This document shows positions 7,884 to 17,600 of a DNA stretch of 64,000 bases, one piece after another. Both the position numbers and the translations under genes were made by a program. Positions within the stretch are counted from its first letter, which is position 1, and the number at the start of each line of letters is the position of its first letter. Below the pieces are notes generated by a model, which saw only the letters and a list, made by a program, of their open reading frames with translations, was not told the origin of the DNA and made no database searches. This DNA comes from Lachnospiraceae bacterium (GTDB taxonomy: Bacteria > Bacillota > Clostridia > Lachnospirales > Lachnospiraceae): NCBI GenBank assembly GCA_030526405.1, contig JAUNCZ010000004.1, positions 1 to 64,000 of the forward strand, in the 5' to 3' direction.

Positions 7884-8975
7884 ATGGCAAAAAAGGTTAC
7901 CATCAGCATGGTGGCGGAGCGGGCCGGCGTATCAAGGGGAACCGTGGACCGGGTACTGAACCATCGCCCCCATGTAAAACCGGAGCTGTATCAGCGTGTA
8001 ATAGAAGCAATGAAGGAGCTGGGCTATGTACCCCTCAGGGAGCACCAGAATCTGGAAAATCTCATACCTGCGGAGCAGGAGGAGGACTGCAGGACAGCGG
8101 AGCTCTGTCAGCCCCGGACTGTGAAACGCCGTCTGGGTGTGGTGCTGCACAATGAAAGCGGCTATTTCCGCACCGAGATTCTCCGGGGAATAGAGGCAGC
8201 GGCAGAGCGTCTGGCGGAGGAGGGCACAGAAATCCTGGTGGAGCAGTGCGAGACTCCCATGCCCGATGAGGCAGCGGAGCGACTGGAGCAGCTGGTGCAG
8301 AAGGGGGTGCAGGGAATTGCTCTCTGTCTGATGGATCATCCCATGATCCTGGAGGCGGTGGAGAATCTGGAGCAGAAGAAGATTCCGGTGATCACCTTCA
8401 ATTCAGACCTCAGCAACAGCAAAAGACTGACCTTCGTGGGACAGGATCCCTACAAGAGCGGCCGTGTGGCAGGGGAACTGATGTCAAAATGCTGCCGCAG
8501 GGGAGAAAAGCTTCTGATCTGTGTGGGCAACAGGGGCTTTTACGGACACAGAGCCAGACTGAAGGGCTTTCTGGACAGGATCACCGAGAGGGGACTGCTG
8601 CAGGAGGACACCACCCTGGCAGAAACCTTCAATGACTATACCAGAACCTATCAGCATGTGAAGGAAGCACTGAAGAGGGATCCCTCCATTCAGGGCATCT
8701 ACATGGCCAATCACAGTGTCAGTGGCTGTGTGCAGGCCCTGCGGGATCTGGGACTGCAGAAGAAGGTCCATGTGATCAGTCACGACCTCACCAGTGCCAC
8801 CCTGCGTCTTCTGGAGAACGAGGACATTGATTTTTCCATCTCCCAGAACATCTTCATGCAGGGCTACCAGCCTCTGATCATGCTGCAGGAGTATCTGGAG
8901 ACAGGAACCCTGTCAGAGTACGAGATTGACAAAACTGCCATGGAGGTGCTGTGCTGTGAACATCTTGGTGTGTAA
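7884..8975 (+). CDS. LacI-family transcriptional regulator
   Basis: A 363-residue protein. Residues about 4-50 are the LacI helix-turn-helix and hinge (VTISMVAERAGVSRGTVDRVLN), and the remainder is a periplasmic-binding-protein-like sensor domain, with LGVVLHNESGYF opening it near residue 93. A spacer of about 40 residues between the two is longer than usual. The ATG at 7884 follows a GAAGGGAGA site; the frame extends further upstream, but that part overlaps the structured element and is not protein-like. The gene begins a same-strand set with a histidine kinase, a binding protein and a YesN regulator, so it probably controls uptake or sensing of a sugar or polyol. Confidence 0.85.
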   Translation: MAKKVTISMVAERAGVSRGTVDRVLNHRPHVKPELYQRVIEAMKELGYVPLREHQNLENLIPAEQEEDCRTAELCQPRTVKRRLGVVLHNESGYFRTEILRGIEAAAERLAEEGTEILVEQCETPMPDEAAERLEQLVQKGVQGIALCLMDHPMILEAVENLEQKKIPVITFNSDLSNSKRLTFVGQDPYKSGRVAGELMSKCCRRGEKLLICVGNRGFYGHRARLKGFLDRITERGLLQEDTTLAETFNDYTRTYQHVKEALKRDPSIQGIYMANHSVSGCVQALRDLGLQKKVHVISHDLTSATLRLLENEDIDFSISQNIFMQGYQPLIMLQEYLETGTLSEYEIDKTAMEVLCCEHLGV

Positions 8976-8984
8976 GGAGAGGGG

Positions 8985-10676
8985 ATGAAGAGGGAAATCA
9001 GGCTGAATCTCGGGGCAAAGCTACTGCTCCTTGTGATGGGCATCTCCATGCTGATCACTGCTGCCATGGGTGTGCTGTTCTATGGGAGAGTGACGGAATC
9101 TGTAAAGAATAATTACAAAAACACCGTGGCAGAAAACCTGCGTACAAGAGCCGAGCAGTTCGATGCCATCATGAAGAAGGCCTATCTGGTATGCACCTGT
9201 GCTGTGGAATCGGAGGAACTGAAGGCGCTGACAGAGAAGGACGAAACCTATGAGGCCCTGATCGAACTGCTGCGAAGCTACTGCAGGGAAAATGATGGGA
9301 TTTATTCCGTATACTGCTATCTCAAAGAGGAGGATCTTCTGGTAAAGGCCAGTATAGAGGATTCCCAGATACAGACCGGTTCCTTTTTAAATCATACCTG
9401 GATCAGCCGTGTGGCAGAGGGGGAGAGGCAGGACCCGTTTTCTCCTGTCCACAACAGAGACAGTACTTCTGTGATACAGAGGAATTATTTTACCTTTGGA
9501 AAGGGGATTTACGACGAAAACGGCAGGGAAAAGGCAATCCTGTTTGTGAACACAGATGAGAGGGAAATCTACTTTTCCTGCCTGCAGTCAGACAGAAATT
9601 CTCTGGGCACCCTGAGTCTTGTACAGGAGGGGGAGATTGTGTCCTCGGACAGGGTCTCAAGAATCGGAACCCGGCTCCAGGAAGGGGAGAAGGAGATTCT
9701 TGTGCAGGTTCCCTGCGGGGAAAAGGGATATGTTATGTGCTCGCTGTCCCGGGCGGAGGTGCTGGAGAAGGATCTTGGAACCTCCAGAAACTGGATCCTG
9801 CTGGTGGCATTTTTCCTGAATCTGATTCTGGCAGGCCCCATATACCTGTTGCTGAAGCAGTTGCTGTATCCCATGAAGAAGCTGGAGGAGAGCATGAATT
9901 CTGTAAAGGAAGGAAAGCTGTCGGAAAGGGCTGTCATCTACAGAAATGACGAGATTGGAAGTCTGGCGGAAAACTTCAATGACATGCTGGATCAGGTGGA
10001 GACACTTATCGATGACCTGGTCACCCAGAAAATGCTGAAAAAGGAGGCGGAGCTGGAGGCCCTGTCCTACCAGATCACCCCCCATTTCATGTACAATACC
10101 CTATCCTCCATCCGCTACGGAGCCATTCTGGAGGGATATCAGGAGATGGGTGATCTGCTGCAGGCCTTCATTGAGCTGCTGAGGATCAGTGCCAGCGACA
10201 GAGGAGCCTTCATAACGGTACAGCAGGAGATACGAATGGTTCAGAATTACATTCTTCTCCAGCAGTTTCGGTATAAGGACAGCTTCAGGGCGGAATTTGT
10301 GGTTGAACCGGGAACAGAGCTGTTCTATGTGCCAAGGCTGCTGATTCAGCCCCTGGTGGAGAATGCCATTCTTCACGGACTGGATCATCAGGAGAGGGGC
10401 AACAGAGTTACTGTCAGTGTCAGCAGACGGGGAAAAAATCTTGAGATCCGGGTGGCGGACAACGGAAGCGGTATGACGGAGGAGGAGATCCGTAAGCTTC
10501 TTACAGGAGGCTACCACAGTAAATTCAACGGAATCGGCATCAACAACATTATGGAACGGCTGCACCTCTATTACGGAGAAAGGGGAAGAATGCATTATCT
10601 CTCTCCGGCGGAGGGCGGAACCGTGGCGGTGATTACCCTGCCGGCATCGGATGATGCGGAGGCGTATGTGATCTGA
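8985..10676 (+). CDS. Two-component sensor histidine kinase, YesM/LytS type
   Basis: A 563-residue membrane kinase. A first membrane helix at about residues 12-33 and a second at about 268-290 bracket an extracytoplasmic Cache-like sensor. A HAMP segment (about 292-345) follows, then the His_kinase block with QITPHFMYNTL carrying the phosphorylated His near residue 370, and an ATPase domain with the NAILHGL N-box and the DNGSGM G1 box. An AAGGAGAGGGG site precedes the ATG, 9 bases after the LacI gene. Its partner is the YesN-type regulator two genes on, and the lipoprotein between them is the likely ligand-binding part of the signalling unit. Confidence 0.9.
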   Translation: MKREIRLNLGAKLLLLVMGISMLITAAMGVLFYGRVTESVKNNYKNTVAENLRTRAEQFDAIMKKAYLVCTCAVESEELKALTEKDETYEALIELLRSYCRENDGIYSVYCYLKEEDLLVKASIEDSQIQTGSFLNHTWISRVAEGERQDPFSPVHNRDSTSVIQRNYFTFGKGIYDENGREKAILFVNTDEREIYFSCLQSDRNSLGTLSLVQEGEIVSSDRVSRIGTRLQEGEKEILVQVPCGEKGYVMCSLSRAEVLEKDLGTSRNWILLVAFFLNLILAGPIYLLLKQLLYPMKKLEESMNSVKEGKLSERAVIYRNDEIGSLAENFNDMLDQVETLIDDLVTQKMLKKEAELEALSYQITPHFMYNTLSSIRYGAILEGYQEMGDLLQAFIELLRISASDRGAFITVQQEIRMVQNYILLQQFRYKDSFRAEFVVEPGTELFYVPRLLIQPLVENAILHGLDHQERGNRVTVSVSRRGKNLEIRVADNGSGMTEEEIRKLLTGGYHSKFNGIGINNIMERLHLYYGERGRMHYLSPAEGGTVAVITLPASDDAEAYVI

Positions 10677-10693
10677 GAAGGGAAATAGGCGAA

Positions 10694-11656
10694 ATGAAAA
10701 AATATATCCTGCTTCTTTTAGCCTGTGTTTTTCTGCTTTGCGGGTGCGGAACTGCCTCTTCCTGGCAGGAAACGGGGAAAGAAGAAATTTCAGTAATTGC
10801 CATATTAAAGGCCAGAAATTCCCTCCATTGGCAGTTTGTGATGGAGGGGCTGGAGCAGACAGCAAAAAACAGCAATGTGAACCTGCATGTGATCTGGCCG
10901 GAGCGTGAGGTGGATACAGATACCCAGCTCCGGATGCTGCAGGATGCCATACAGGCAGCCCCGGATGTGATCATCTGGGCCCCGGATGACTCCTCCCGGG
11001 CGGGGGAGTATGCGAAGCAGATCAAAGAGGCGGGCATTCATCTGATCTATGTGGATGAAAATGCCAGCCAGCAGGAGGATGTGCCCTACGTGGGGTCAGA
11101 CAATTATCATGCAGGGGAGCTGGCAGCCCGGAGTATGGGGGAAGCACTGCAGGAACAGGGAACTGTGGCATTCATCGGAGGAAGCCAGGAGCAGCAGGTG
11201 CATTACCTCAGGGGCAAGGGCTTTACGGATTCTGTGGAGCAGTGGAGCAATGGAGAGTGTCTGGTGATCCAGGAGGTGCCGGACTGCTCCATTGCAGGGG
11301 GAAAAGCGGCAATGAAGCAGATTCTGCAGGAGCATCCCCAGGTGCAGGGGGTATTCTGTGCCAGTGCACTGCTCTGCATGGGAGCCCAGGAGGCCTGCCA
11401 GAGCGAAGACAGAACGGAGATTGTTCTTGTGGGAATGGATACCCAGAGTGATGTGCTGACGGCACTGAAGAACAGGAAAATCCATGCTGTCATCAGCCAG
11501 AGCGGTTATGAAATGGGCTGCAGAGCAATGGAGCTGGCGGTGAAACAGACAGAGGGGCAGGAGATTCCTGCAATGAATTACATAAAGAACGAGATTATTT
11601 CAAGAGAGAATGTAAAGGATTATCTGGATGCATTTGTAATGGAGGGACGAGAGTGA
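10694..11656 (+). CDS. Substrate-binding lipoprotein, sugar-binding type (Peripla_BP_4-like)
   Basis: A 320-residue lipoprotein with a Lys-rich start, a hydrophobic core and a lipobox LCGC placing the modified Cys at residue 18. The mature part is a type 1 periplasmic-binding fold of the ribose/galactose class, seen in DTDTQLRMLQDAIQAAPDVI, in VPYVGSDNYHAGELAAR and in VLVGMDTQSDVLTAL. The gene sits between a histidine kinase and a response regulator and overlaps the latter's start. No permease or ATPase is nearby, so the protein probably presents a sugar to the kinase rather than feeding a transporter. Confidence 0.8.
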   Translation: MKKYILLLLACVFLLCGCGTASSWQETGKEEISVIAILKARNSLHWQFVMEGLEQTAKNSNVNLHVIWPEREVDTDTQLRMLQDAIQAAPDVIIWAPDDSSRAGEYAKQIKEAGIHLIYVDENASQQEDVPYVGSDNYHAGELAARSMGEALQEQGTVAFIGGSQEQQVHYLRGKGFTDSVEQWSNGECLVIQEVPDCSIAGGKAAMKQILQEHPQVQGVFCASALLCMGAQEACQSEDRTEIVLVGMDTQSDVLTALKNRKIHAVISQSGYEMGCRAMELAVKQTEGQEIPAMNYIKNEIISRENVKDYLDAFVMEGRE

Positions 11657-13152
11657 AGCGGGTATTGATCGTGGATGATGATTTTCTGGTTTGCAGATTT
11701 CTGGAGCAGATCATTGACTGGAGAGCCCAGGGCTATGAACTGGTGGGCATCGCCAGAGACGGGTCCCAGGCACTGAAGATGATCAGTGAAAAGAAACCGG
11801 ATATTCTGATCACAGACATTGAGATGCCTGTGATGGACGGGATCCAGCTGGTAAAACAGGTAAGAAGCACAGGGAATCCTGTGAAGATCCTGATCCTCTC
11901 CTGTTACGATGATATCGTTCATGTAAAGGAGGGAATCCGGGCAGGAGCAGATGAGTATTACCTGAAGGATGAACTGACGGACAGATCTCTGTTGGAGCTG
12001 CTGGATCGGTTTTCGGATGAAATGCTGCCTGCACAGACTGGCTCAGAGGAAGAGGAGAAAAGAAAACGTCTGGAGACAGAGGAGCGGCATCTGCAGCAGC
12101 TGTTGGACGGAACGATCCCTGATATGGCTGGAAAGGGCAGAAGGTATCTGTTTGCTGTCCATGTGACTGAGAAGGAGGAGCAGAGGCTCTTTGGAACAAC
12201 GGAACAGCGGGAGCGGTTCTGCAATGCCTTCAGGGAGATGATGAGAACCCAGGTATCTGACTGTGCAGAAGCACAGGTCTGCCATGTAAGAGGGGGATGG
12301 TTTGCGCTGCTTCTGGAGGGGGCAGAGGCTCCAGGACTTCAGGAGCAGAGGTACCGCATGCAGGAACTTGCCAACCGGCTTCTTTATCAGGGGGAGCGGG
12401 CCTTTGATCTGCAGGTACAGATCGGAATAGCAGAACAGGAAACAGGAATACAGGAAACGACGGCTGTCTGGGAGCTGGCAAAGGGGCTCACAGGCCATGG
12501 CTTTTACGAGAGAACCGCTGTCTTCACCAGCTGGCAATATCCTGGGATGGGAAGCACCCTTCCCGGCTGCGGGGCAGTCTTTCTGGAGGAGGCCGAAGGG
12601 TGGAGAGTGAAGGGCAGGGGGGAAGAAATCCGCCTGGCAGTACAGGAGGTACTGGAGTCATTTGAAAGGGAAAAGACAAAGGAGGCAGTGGTCTTTTCCT
12701 GGGTCAGAAGTGCAGACAGTATATTCCGGATCGGTGCAAGAAGCTTTCCTGCCCGGTTTAAAGATCTGGAGAATCTTGGCAAAGAATACCAGAGGGCCTG
12801 CACAGAGCAAGCAGCAGATCCCTGCCTCTACAGTGAGCATGTGTCCGGGGTGATCCGATTCATCCGGGAAAATTACAGAAATAACATTACTCTGAATGCA
12901 GCAGCAGAGGAGGTGCATCTGACACCCACCTATCTCAGCTATATCTTCCATAAGGAAACCGGTGCAACCTTTTCCGAATATCTGCAGAATTGCAGACTTG
13001 ACCATGCAAAGGAACTGCTGGCGGAGACCGGGGAGAAGATCCGGGAGATCGGTGAGACTGTGGGGTATCACGATTATCGTCATTTCTGCAAAACCTTTAA
13101 GAAGGCGGAGGGAATCACACCCCAGGAATACAGAAAGAGAAAAAGAAGATAA
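11653..13152 (+). CDS. Response regulator, YesN type (receiver plus AraC-type DNA-binding domain)
   Basis: A 499-residue regulator. The N-terminal receiver (residues 1-125) has the acidic pocket VDDD at 7-10, phospho-acceptor Asp55 in DILITDIEMP and the switch Lys near residue 105. A central region of about 260 residues with no clear family is typical of YesN proteins. The C-terminal 100 residues form an AraC/XylS double helix-turn-helix, ending with the YHDYRHFCKTFKKAEGITPQEYR signature (split: YHDYRHFCKTFKKAEG then ITPQEYR). It starts with GTG and overlaps the binding-protein gene by 4 bases. It probably receives phosphate from the upstream kinase and controls the second binding-protein gene. 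Confidence 0.9.
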   Translation: MKRVLIVDDDFLVCRFLEQIIDWRAQGYELVGIARDGSQALKMISEKKPDILITDIEMPVMDGIQLVKQVRSTGNPVKILILSCYDDIVHVKEGIRAGADEYYLKDELTDRSLLELLDRFSDEMLPAQTGSEEEEKRKRLETEERHLQQLLDGTIPDMAGKGRRYLFAVHVTEKEEQRLFGTTEQRERFCNAFREMMRTQVSDCAEAQVCHVRGGWFALLLEGAEAPGLQEQRYRMQELANRLLYQGERAFDLQVQIGIAEQETGIQETTAVWELAKGLTGHGFYERTAVFTSWQYPGMGSTLPGCGAVFLEEAEGWRVKGRGEEIRLAVQEVLESFEREKTKEAVVFSWVRSADSIFRIGARSFPARFKDLENLGKEYQRACTEQAADPCLYSEHVSGVIRFIRENYRNNITLNAAAEEVHLTPTYLSYIFHKETGATFSEYLQNCRLDHAKELLAETGEKIREIGETVGYHDYRHFCKTFKKAEGITPQEYRKRKRR

Positions 13153-13173
13153 AATACTGCACATCACCATAAA

Positions 13174-13215
13174 AAAAGACACCTTTTCAGGAGAAATCAG
13201 GAAAAGGTGTCTTTT
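13174..13215 (+). terminator. Intrinsic terminator after the YesN gene
   Basis: A perfect 15-base-pair stem (13174-13188 with 13201-13215) with a 12-base loop; A and T tracts flank it on both sides. Confidence 0.9.
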
Positions 13216-13285
13216 TCTGTGAAGGGAAGCAGGGCGCTGCCTGGAAACTGCGTAGAAACAGTCCCTTTTTCCATAAGATATGCCA

Positions 13286-13314
13286 TTAGAGAAAAGAGAG
13301 ATTTCTCGTATACT
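13286..13314 (+). promoter_or_regulatory. Probable promoter of the second binding-protein gene
   Basis: TTAGAG and TATACT are separated by 17 bases, about 90 bases before the start codon at 13403. The -35 box is weak, as expected for a gene needing an AraC-type activator. Confidence 0.4.
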
Positions 13315-13402
13315 GCTATCAGAGAACAGCGAAGGGAATCGCAGTTCTTGAGCGCACGACAGTGCGGGAACGGAAAAAAGAAAAAGGAAAAGGAGAAAAC
13401 GG

Positions 13403-14455
13403 ATGAAGAGACGAATCGCAGCAGTAATGATGGCAGCAGCAATGGCACTGAGCATGACCGCATGTGGAGCAAAAGAGGAGAATACATCCTCTGCAGAGGC
13501 AGCTTCCACCGCAGCAGCTTCCGAGACAGAGGCAGCGGAGCCTGCAGCAGAGGGAGAGAAGGAGGATGTGAAAATCAGCCTTGTATTTAAAACTCTGGCT
13601 TCAGAGCACTGGCAGTTAATGAAAGCAGGAGCAGAGGCATGGGCAGCAGAGCATCCGGCAGCTACTGTTGATATCGTAGGACCACCATCAGAGACATCCT
13701 ATGATGAGCAGTTAAATATGATCGAAACCACAAGAAACTCTGACTATGATGCCTATGTAATTGCACCTCTCCAGTCTGATCAGGTTGCTACAGCAATTAC
13801 AGGGGAGACAAGACCGGTAATCGCTGTTGACACAATGATCGATGCACCGGAAGTAATTTCCTTCGTTGGAACAGGAAATGAGGCAGCCGCAAAGATGGGA
13901 GCTGAGATGGCTGTTGAGAAGGCAAAAGAGGCTGGCTGGGAAGAGATTAAATGTATTGAGATCGCAGGTGTGCAGGGTGACCAGACAAATACAGCCCGCA
14001 TGAACGGATATAAAGCAGGCGTCAATGAGTCTGGCGGAGAGTTCCTGGAGGAAGAGGTTCAGTACGCTGAGGCAGTTGCAGATAAGGCAGTTCTCTGTAT
14101 GGAAGCGATCATGCAGAAATTCCCGGAGGGAATCGCCATCATCTGTGCAAACAACGATGACATGGCAGTGGCAGCAGCTAAGGTAGCAGCTGAGTCCGGC
14201 AACGAGAATTATAAAAACACAATCTTCCTGGGCTTCGATGGCTCTACAGCAGCCTGCGAGGCAGTTCTTGACGGAAGACTGACACTGACATGTGCACAGC
14301 AGCCATACGACATGGGCTACCTTGCATGCCAGGCCGCTTATGAAGCAGTAGCAGGCAAGGCAATCGATGAGGTGATCGATTCCGGTACAGAGATCATCAA
14401 TCCTGACAATGCACAGGAGCGTCTTGACACTGTGAACGGTTACATGGGCAACTGA
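13403..14455 (+). CDS. Orphan sugar-type substrate-binding lipoprotein
   Basis: A 350-residue lipoprotein with a lipobox SMTAC (Cys21), then an acidic, Ala/Glu-rich linker to about residue 55, then a type 1 binding fold of the ribose/galactose class (VFKTLASEHWQLMKAGAEA, YDAYVIAPLQSDQV, IICANNDDMAVAAAK, TIFLGFDGS). An AAAGGAAAAGGAG site precedes the ATG. Its operon is monocistronic: a terminator ends the regulator gene before it, and two hairpins follow. No ABC permease or ATPase occurs here, so it either serves a transporter encoded elsewhere or acts in sensing. Codon use is more biased than in the upstream regulators, suggesting high expression. Confidence 0.85.
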   Translation: MKRRIAAVMMAAAMALSMTACGAKEENTSSAEAASTAAASETEAAEPAAEGEKEDVKISLVFKTLASEHWQLMKAGAEAWAAEHPAATVDIVGPPSETSYDEQLNMIETTRNSDYDAYVIAPLQSDQVATAITGETRPVIAVDTMIDAPEVISFVGTGNEAAAKMGAEMAVEKAKEAGWEEIKCIEIAGVQGDQTNTARMNGYKAGVNESGGEFLEEEVQYAEAVADKAVLCMEAIMQKFPEGIAIICANNDDMAVAAAKVAAESGNENYKNTIFLGFDGSTAACEAVLDGRLTLTCAQQPYDMGYLACQAAYEAVAGKAIDEVIDSGTEIINPDNAQERLDTVNGYMGN

Positions 14456-14551
14456 TGGGAAATGGGACAGGTTCCTGTCCGGAAACAGGTCTTTGACGGT
14501 ATTGACCTGAATGGTATACACCTGTAGGTGTACCTGAATAAAAAACAGAAT

Positions 14552-14596
14552 ACGCCCGCTGCCTGAGGGGCAACGGGCGTCGCTAATACTCTTTTT
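14552..14596 (+). terminator. Terminator hairpin after the binding-protein gene
   Basis: ACGCCCG at 14552-14558 pairs with CGGGCGT at 14574-14580, with an inner GCC/GGC step. A CTTTTT tract follows after about 10 bases, so efficiency is uncertain. Confidence 0.55.
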
Positions 14597-14600
14597 ATAG

Positions 14601-14640
14601 AAAATGGTTCGATGGTCCCACACTCGTCGAACCATTTTTT
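14601..14640. terminator. Bidirectional terminator between convergent genes
   Basis: A perfect 12-base-pair stem (14601-14612 with 14627-14638) with T runs on both strands serves the binding-protein gene on one side and the RND pump on the other. Confidence 0.9.
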
Positions 14641-14646
14641 AGTTCA

Positions 14647-17600
14647 TCAGATGATCTCATCCAGCAGCTTCTGCTCTTCCTCATCCATTGCAAGATCCTC
14701 ATCTCTTACCACCTTCATATCCTTTCTGCGCAGCAGATCATAGATACAAGGCACCACAAACAGGGTGAGGAGGGTACCGTAGAGAAGTCCGCCGATGGTA
14801 ACCACTGCCATTGGCTGTACCATACCGGAGCCCATTCCGGCACCCAGAGCCATGGTAAACAGACCAAGGATGGTGGTGAGGGCTGTCATGAAGATCGGAC
14901 GCATACGGGTCTTTCCTGCTTCGATGATGGCAGCCTGCTTCTCCATGCCGGAGATACGCAGCTGATTGATGTAATCCACCAGCACGATACCATTGTTAAC
15001 GATGATACCGCAGAGCATTACGAAACCGATCATGGCGATGATGCTCACCTCCATTCCTGTAATCAGCAGTGCCAGGAAACCTCCTGTGAAGGCCAGAGGA
15101 ACGGTGAACATTACAATGAACGGAGACAGCAGGGACTGGAACTGAGCCACCATGATCAGGTACATGAACAGGAGAGCCAGCACCAGCATCAGAACCACAT
15201 CTTCCATAGCCTCGGAGATGGTGGTGTCCTCACCCTTCATCTCAGCGGTATAGCCATCAGGAATCTCATAGTCATCCAGTGCCTTCTGGATGTCCTGGGA
15301 AACAAGGGTAACGTTATAATCGTCCATTACCTGGGCACTGACGCTGATATAACGGCTCTGGGCATCTCTTCGGATGGTATCCAGACCGTAGCCGTCTGTG
15401 ACGGTGGCAATCTTTTTCAGCTTCACTTTCTTGGTGGAATTATCCTTCAGTGTGGCTGTGATCTTCAGGTTTTCCATCTCCTCACGGGTGAGGGCTGTTA
15501 CATTCTCATCCTCCAGTGTAACGGGATACTCATAGGTATCTGTGGAGATGGTGGTGGCGGAGCCTTTATCAGCAAGCTTCTGCTGAATCTGCATATAGAC
15601 CTGAGCCACGGTAAGATTATAGGCAGCAGCCTTTTCCTTGTCCACAATCACACGGACCTCTTCTTTGGCCTCTGTAAGACCGTTGTCCACATCCTTGCAG
15701 CCTTCGGTATCAGCTACGATGTTGCCCACATCCTCTGCAATCTTCTGCAGGGTATCCAGATCCTTTCCCTTGATCTCGATGGAGATACCGCTGCTTCCAA
15801 GGGCAGACATATCCATGGTGGAGGAGCTTGGTTTTACCTCGCAGTCCAGATCCTCTGTCAGCTCAAGAATTCTGTTTTCCAGTTCTGTGCCGCTTAATTC
15901 CTTGTCCTCCTTCAGAATCAGGTAGAGGGAGGCGGTGGTATCGTCGCTGGAGCCGCCCATCATGGACATGATTCCGGAACTGCCCATCATGGCACCTACT
16001 TCCTCCACATCCGGGATGGTGGAAAGCTTATCTGCCACAATATCTGTCATTTTTGCAGTATCCTGGAACTGGGAACCCTCCGGCATGGTGATGGTTACAC
16101 TGGCCTGGGTGCTTTCCATGGATGGCATGAAGGAGAATCCTCTGGAAACTGCCAGATAAGCAGAACCCAGGAACAGAACCAGTGCTGCCAGCAGCACCAG
16201 TGCCTTTGCCTTCAGCACGGGCTGCATGATCTTTTCATACCAGCTGGATGCTTTGGCAGAGAATTTACCCTCAGCAGGCTTCTGCTTTTTCAGCAGGCCG
16301 GCAGAGGCCATAGGAACGAAGGTCAGAGCGATCACCAGGCTGGCCAGCAGAGAGTAGGCGATGGTGAGACCCATATCCACAAACAGCTGACGGGTGATTC
16401 CTTCAGTAAATACGATGGGAAGGAATACACAGACGGTGGTGAGGGTGGAAGCCAGGATGGCACCGGTCATCTGACGGGCACCCTGTACAGCCGCCTTTTT
16501 CGCCGGCATTCCAAGACCACGGAGACGATAGATATTTTCAATAACAACGATGGAGTTATCCACCAGCATACCAACACCCAGAGCCAGACCGGACAGGGAG
16601 ATGATATTCAGGGAGATTCCTGAGAAATACATCAGCACCACCGCAGTCATAACAGACAGAGGGATGGAGCAGGCCACCACCGCTGTGGGGCGGATATCCC
16701 GGAGGAATACCAGCAGGATCAGAATGGCCAGCAGTGCTCCGTACATCAGGTTCTGCAGAACAGATTTCACAACGAAGTCAATGTAGATCCCCTGATCCAT
16801 CAGGTTGGTCACATGGATATCCGGATCGGACTCCTGCAGCTTCTCATAGAAGTCGTTGATCTTTTTGGAAACGTCTCCTGTGGAGTAGCCGGTCTGTTTC
16901 TGAATGGTCAGCAGCAGGGCGTCATGGCCGTTGATTTTTGCATAGACCTCATCGGAGTTGTCGATGACCTGAACATCTGCCACATCCTTCAGAAGGATAG
17001 GATCCACGTCATCCAGCCCCATATCCATGAGAACCACATTTTCCAGATCCTCTACACTTTTCAGAGAATCTCCTACACGGACCAGATAGGATCGGCCGTC
17101 CTCAGAGATGTAGCCTGCAGGCATGGAGAAGTTCTGGGCTGTAAGGATCTGGGAGATCAGATCCGGTGTAATGATATTTTTCAGATCAGCGGCAGCAAGA
17201 GCATTCTTTTTCTGCTCCTTCAGGGTTTCCTTTCCGGAATCCAGCTGTGCCTGTCCGCTTTCCAGCTGGGACTGGCCAACGGTGATCTGGGCGGCACCCT
17301 GGGCCATCTGAACGATGGCGGTAACCTGCTGTTTATTCAGCTCCGCAATGGCAGAGGTAAGGGTGGTCTTTCCTGAAGAAATCTGCTGCAGAGCACTTTC
17401 CATCAGGGAAATGCCACTTTCCAGCTGGGCAGCACCCTCGTCGATCTGAACCAGACCGGCATCAATCTGGGCAATGCCATTTTCCAGGGCTGCTTTTGTC
17501 TCTGTATCATTATTCAGGGATTCCAGCTCAGCCAGGGTGGATGTGAGCATCTCTCTTGCGGCAGTCATCTGTGCCTGGGAGGCGGTGAGCTGACTGGTAA

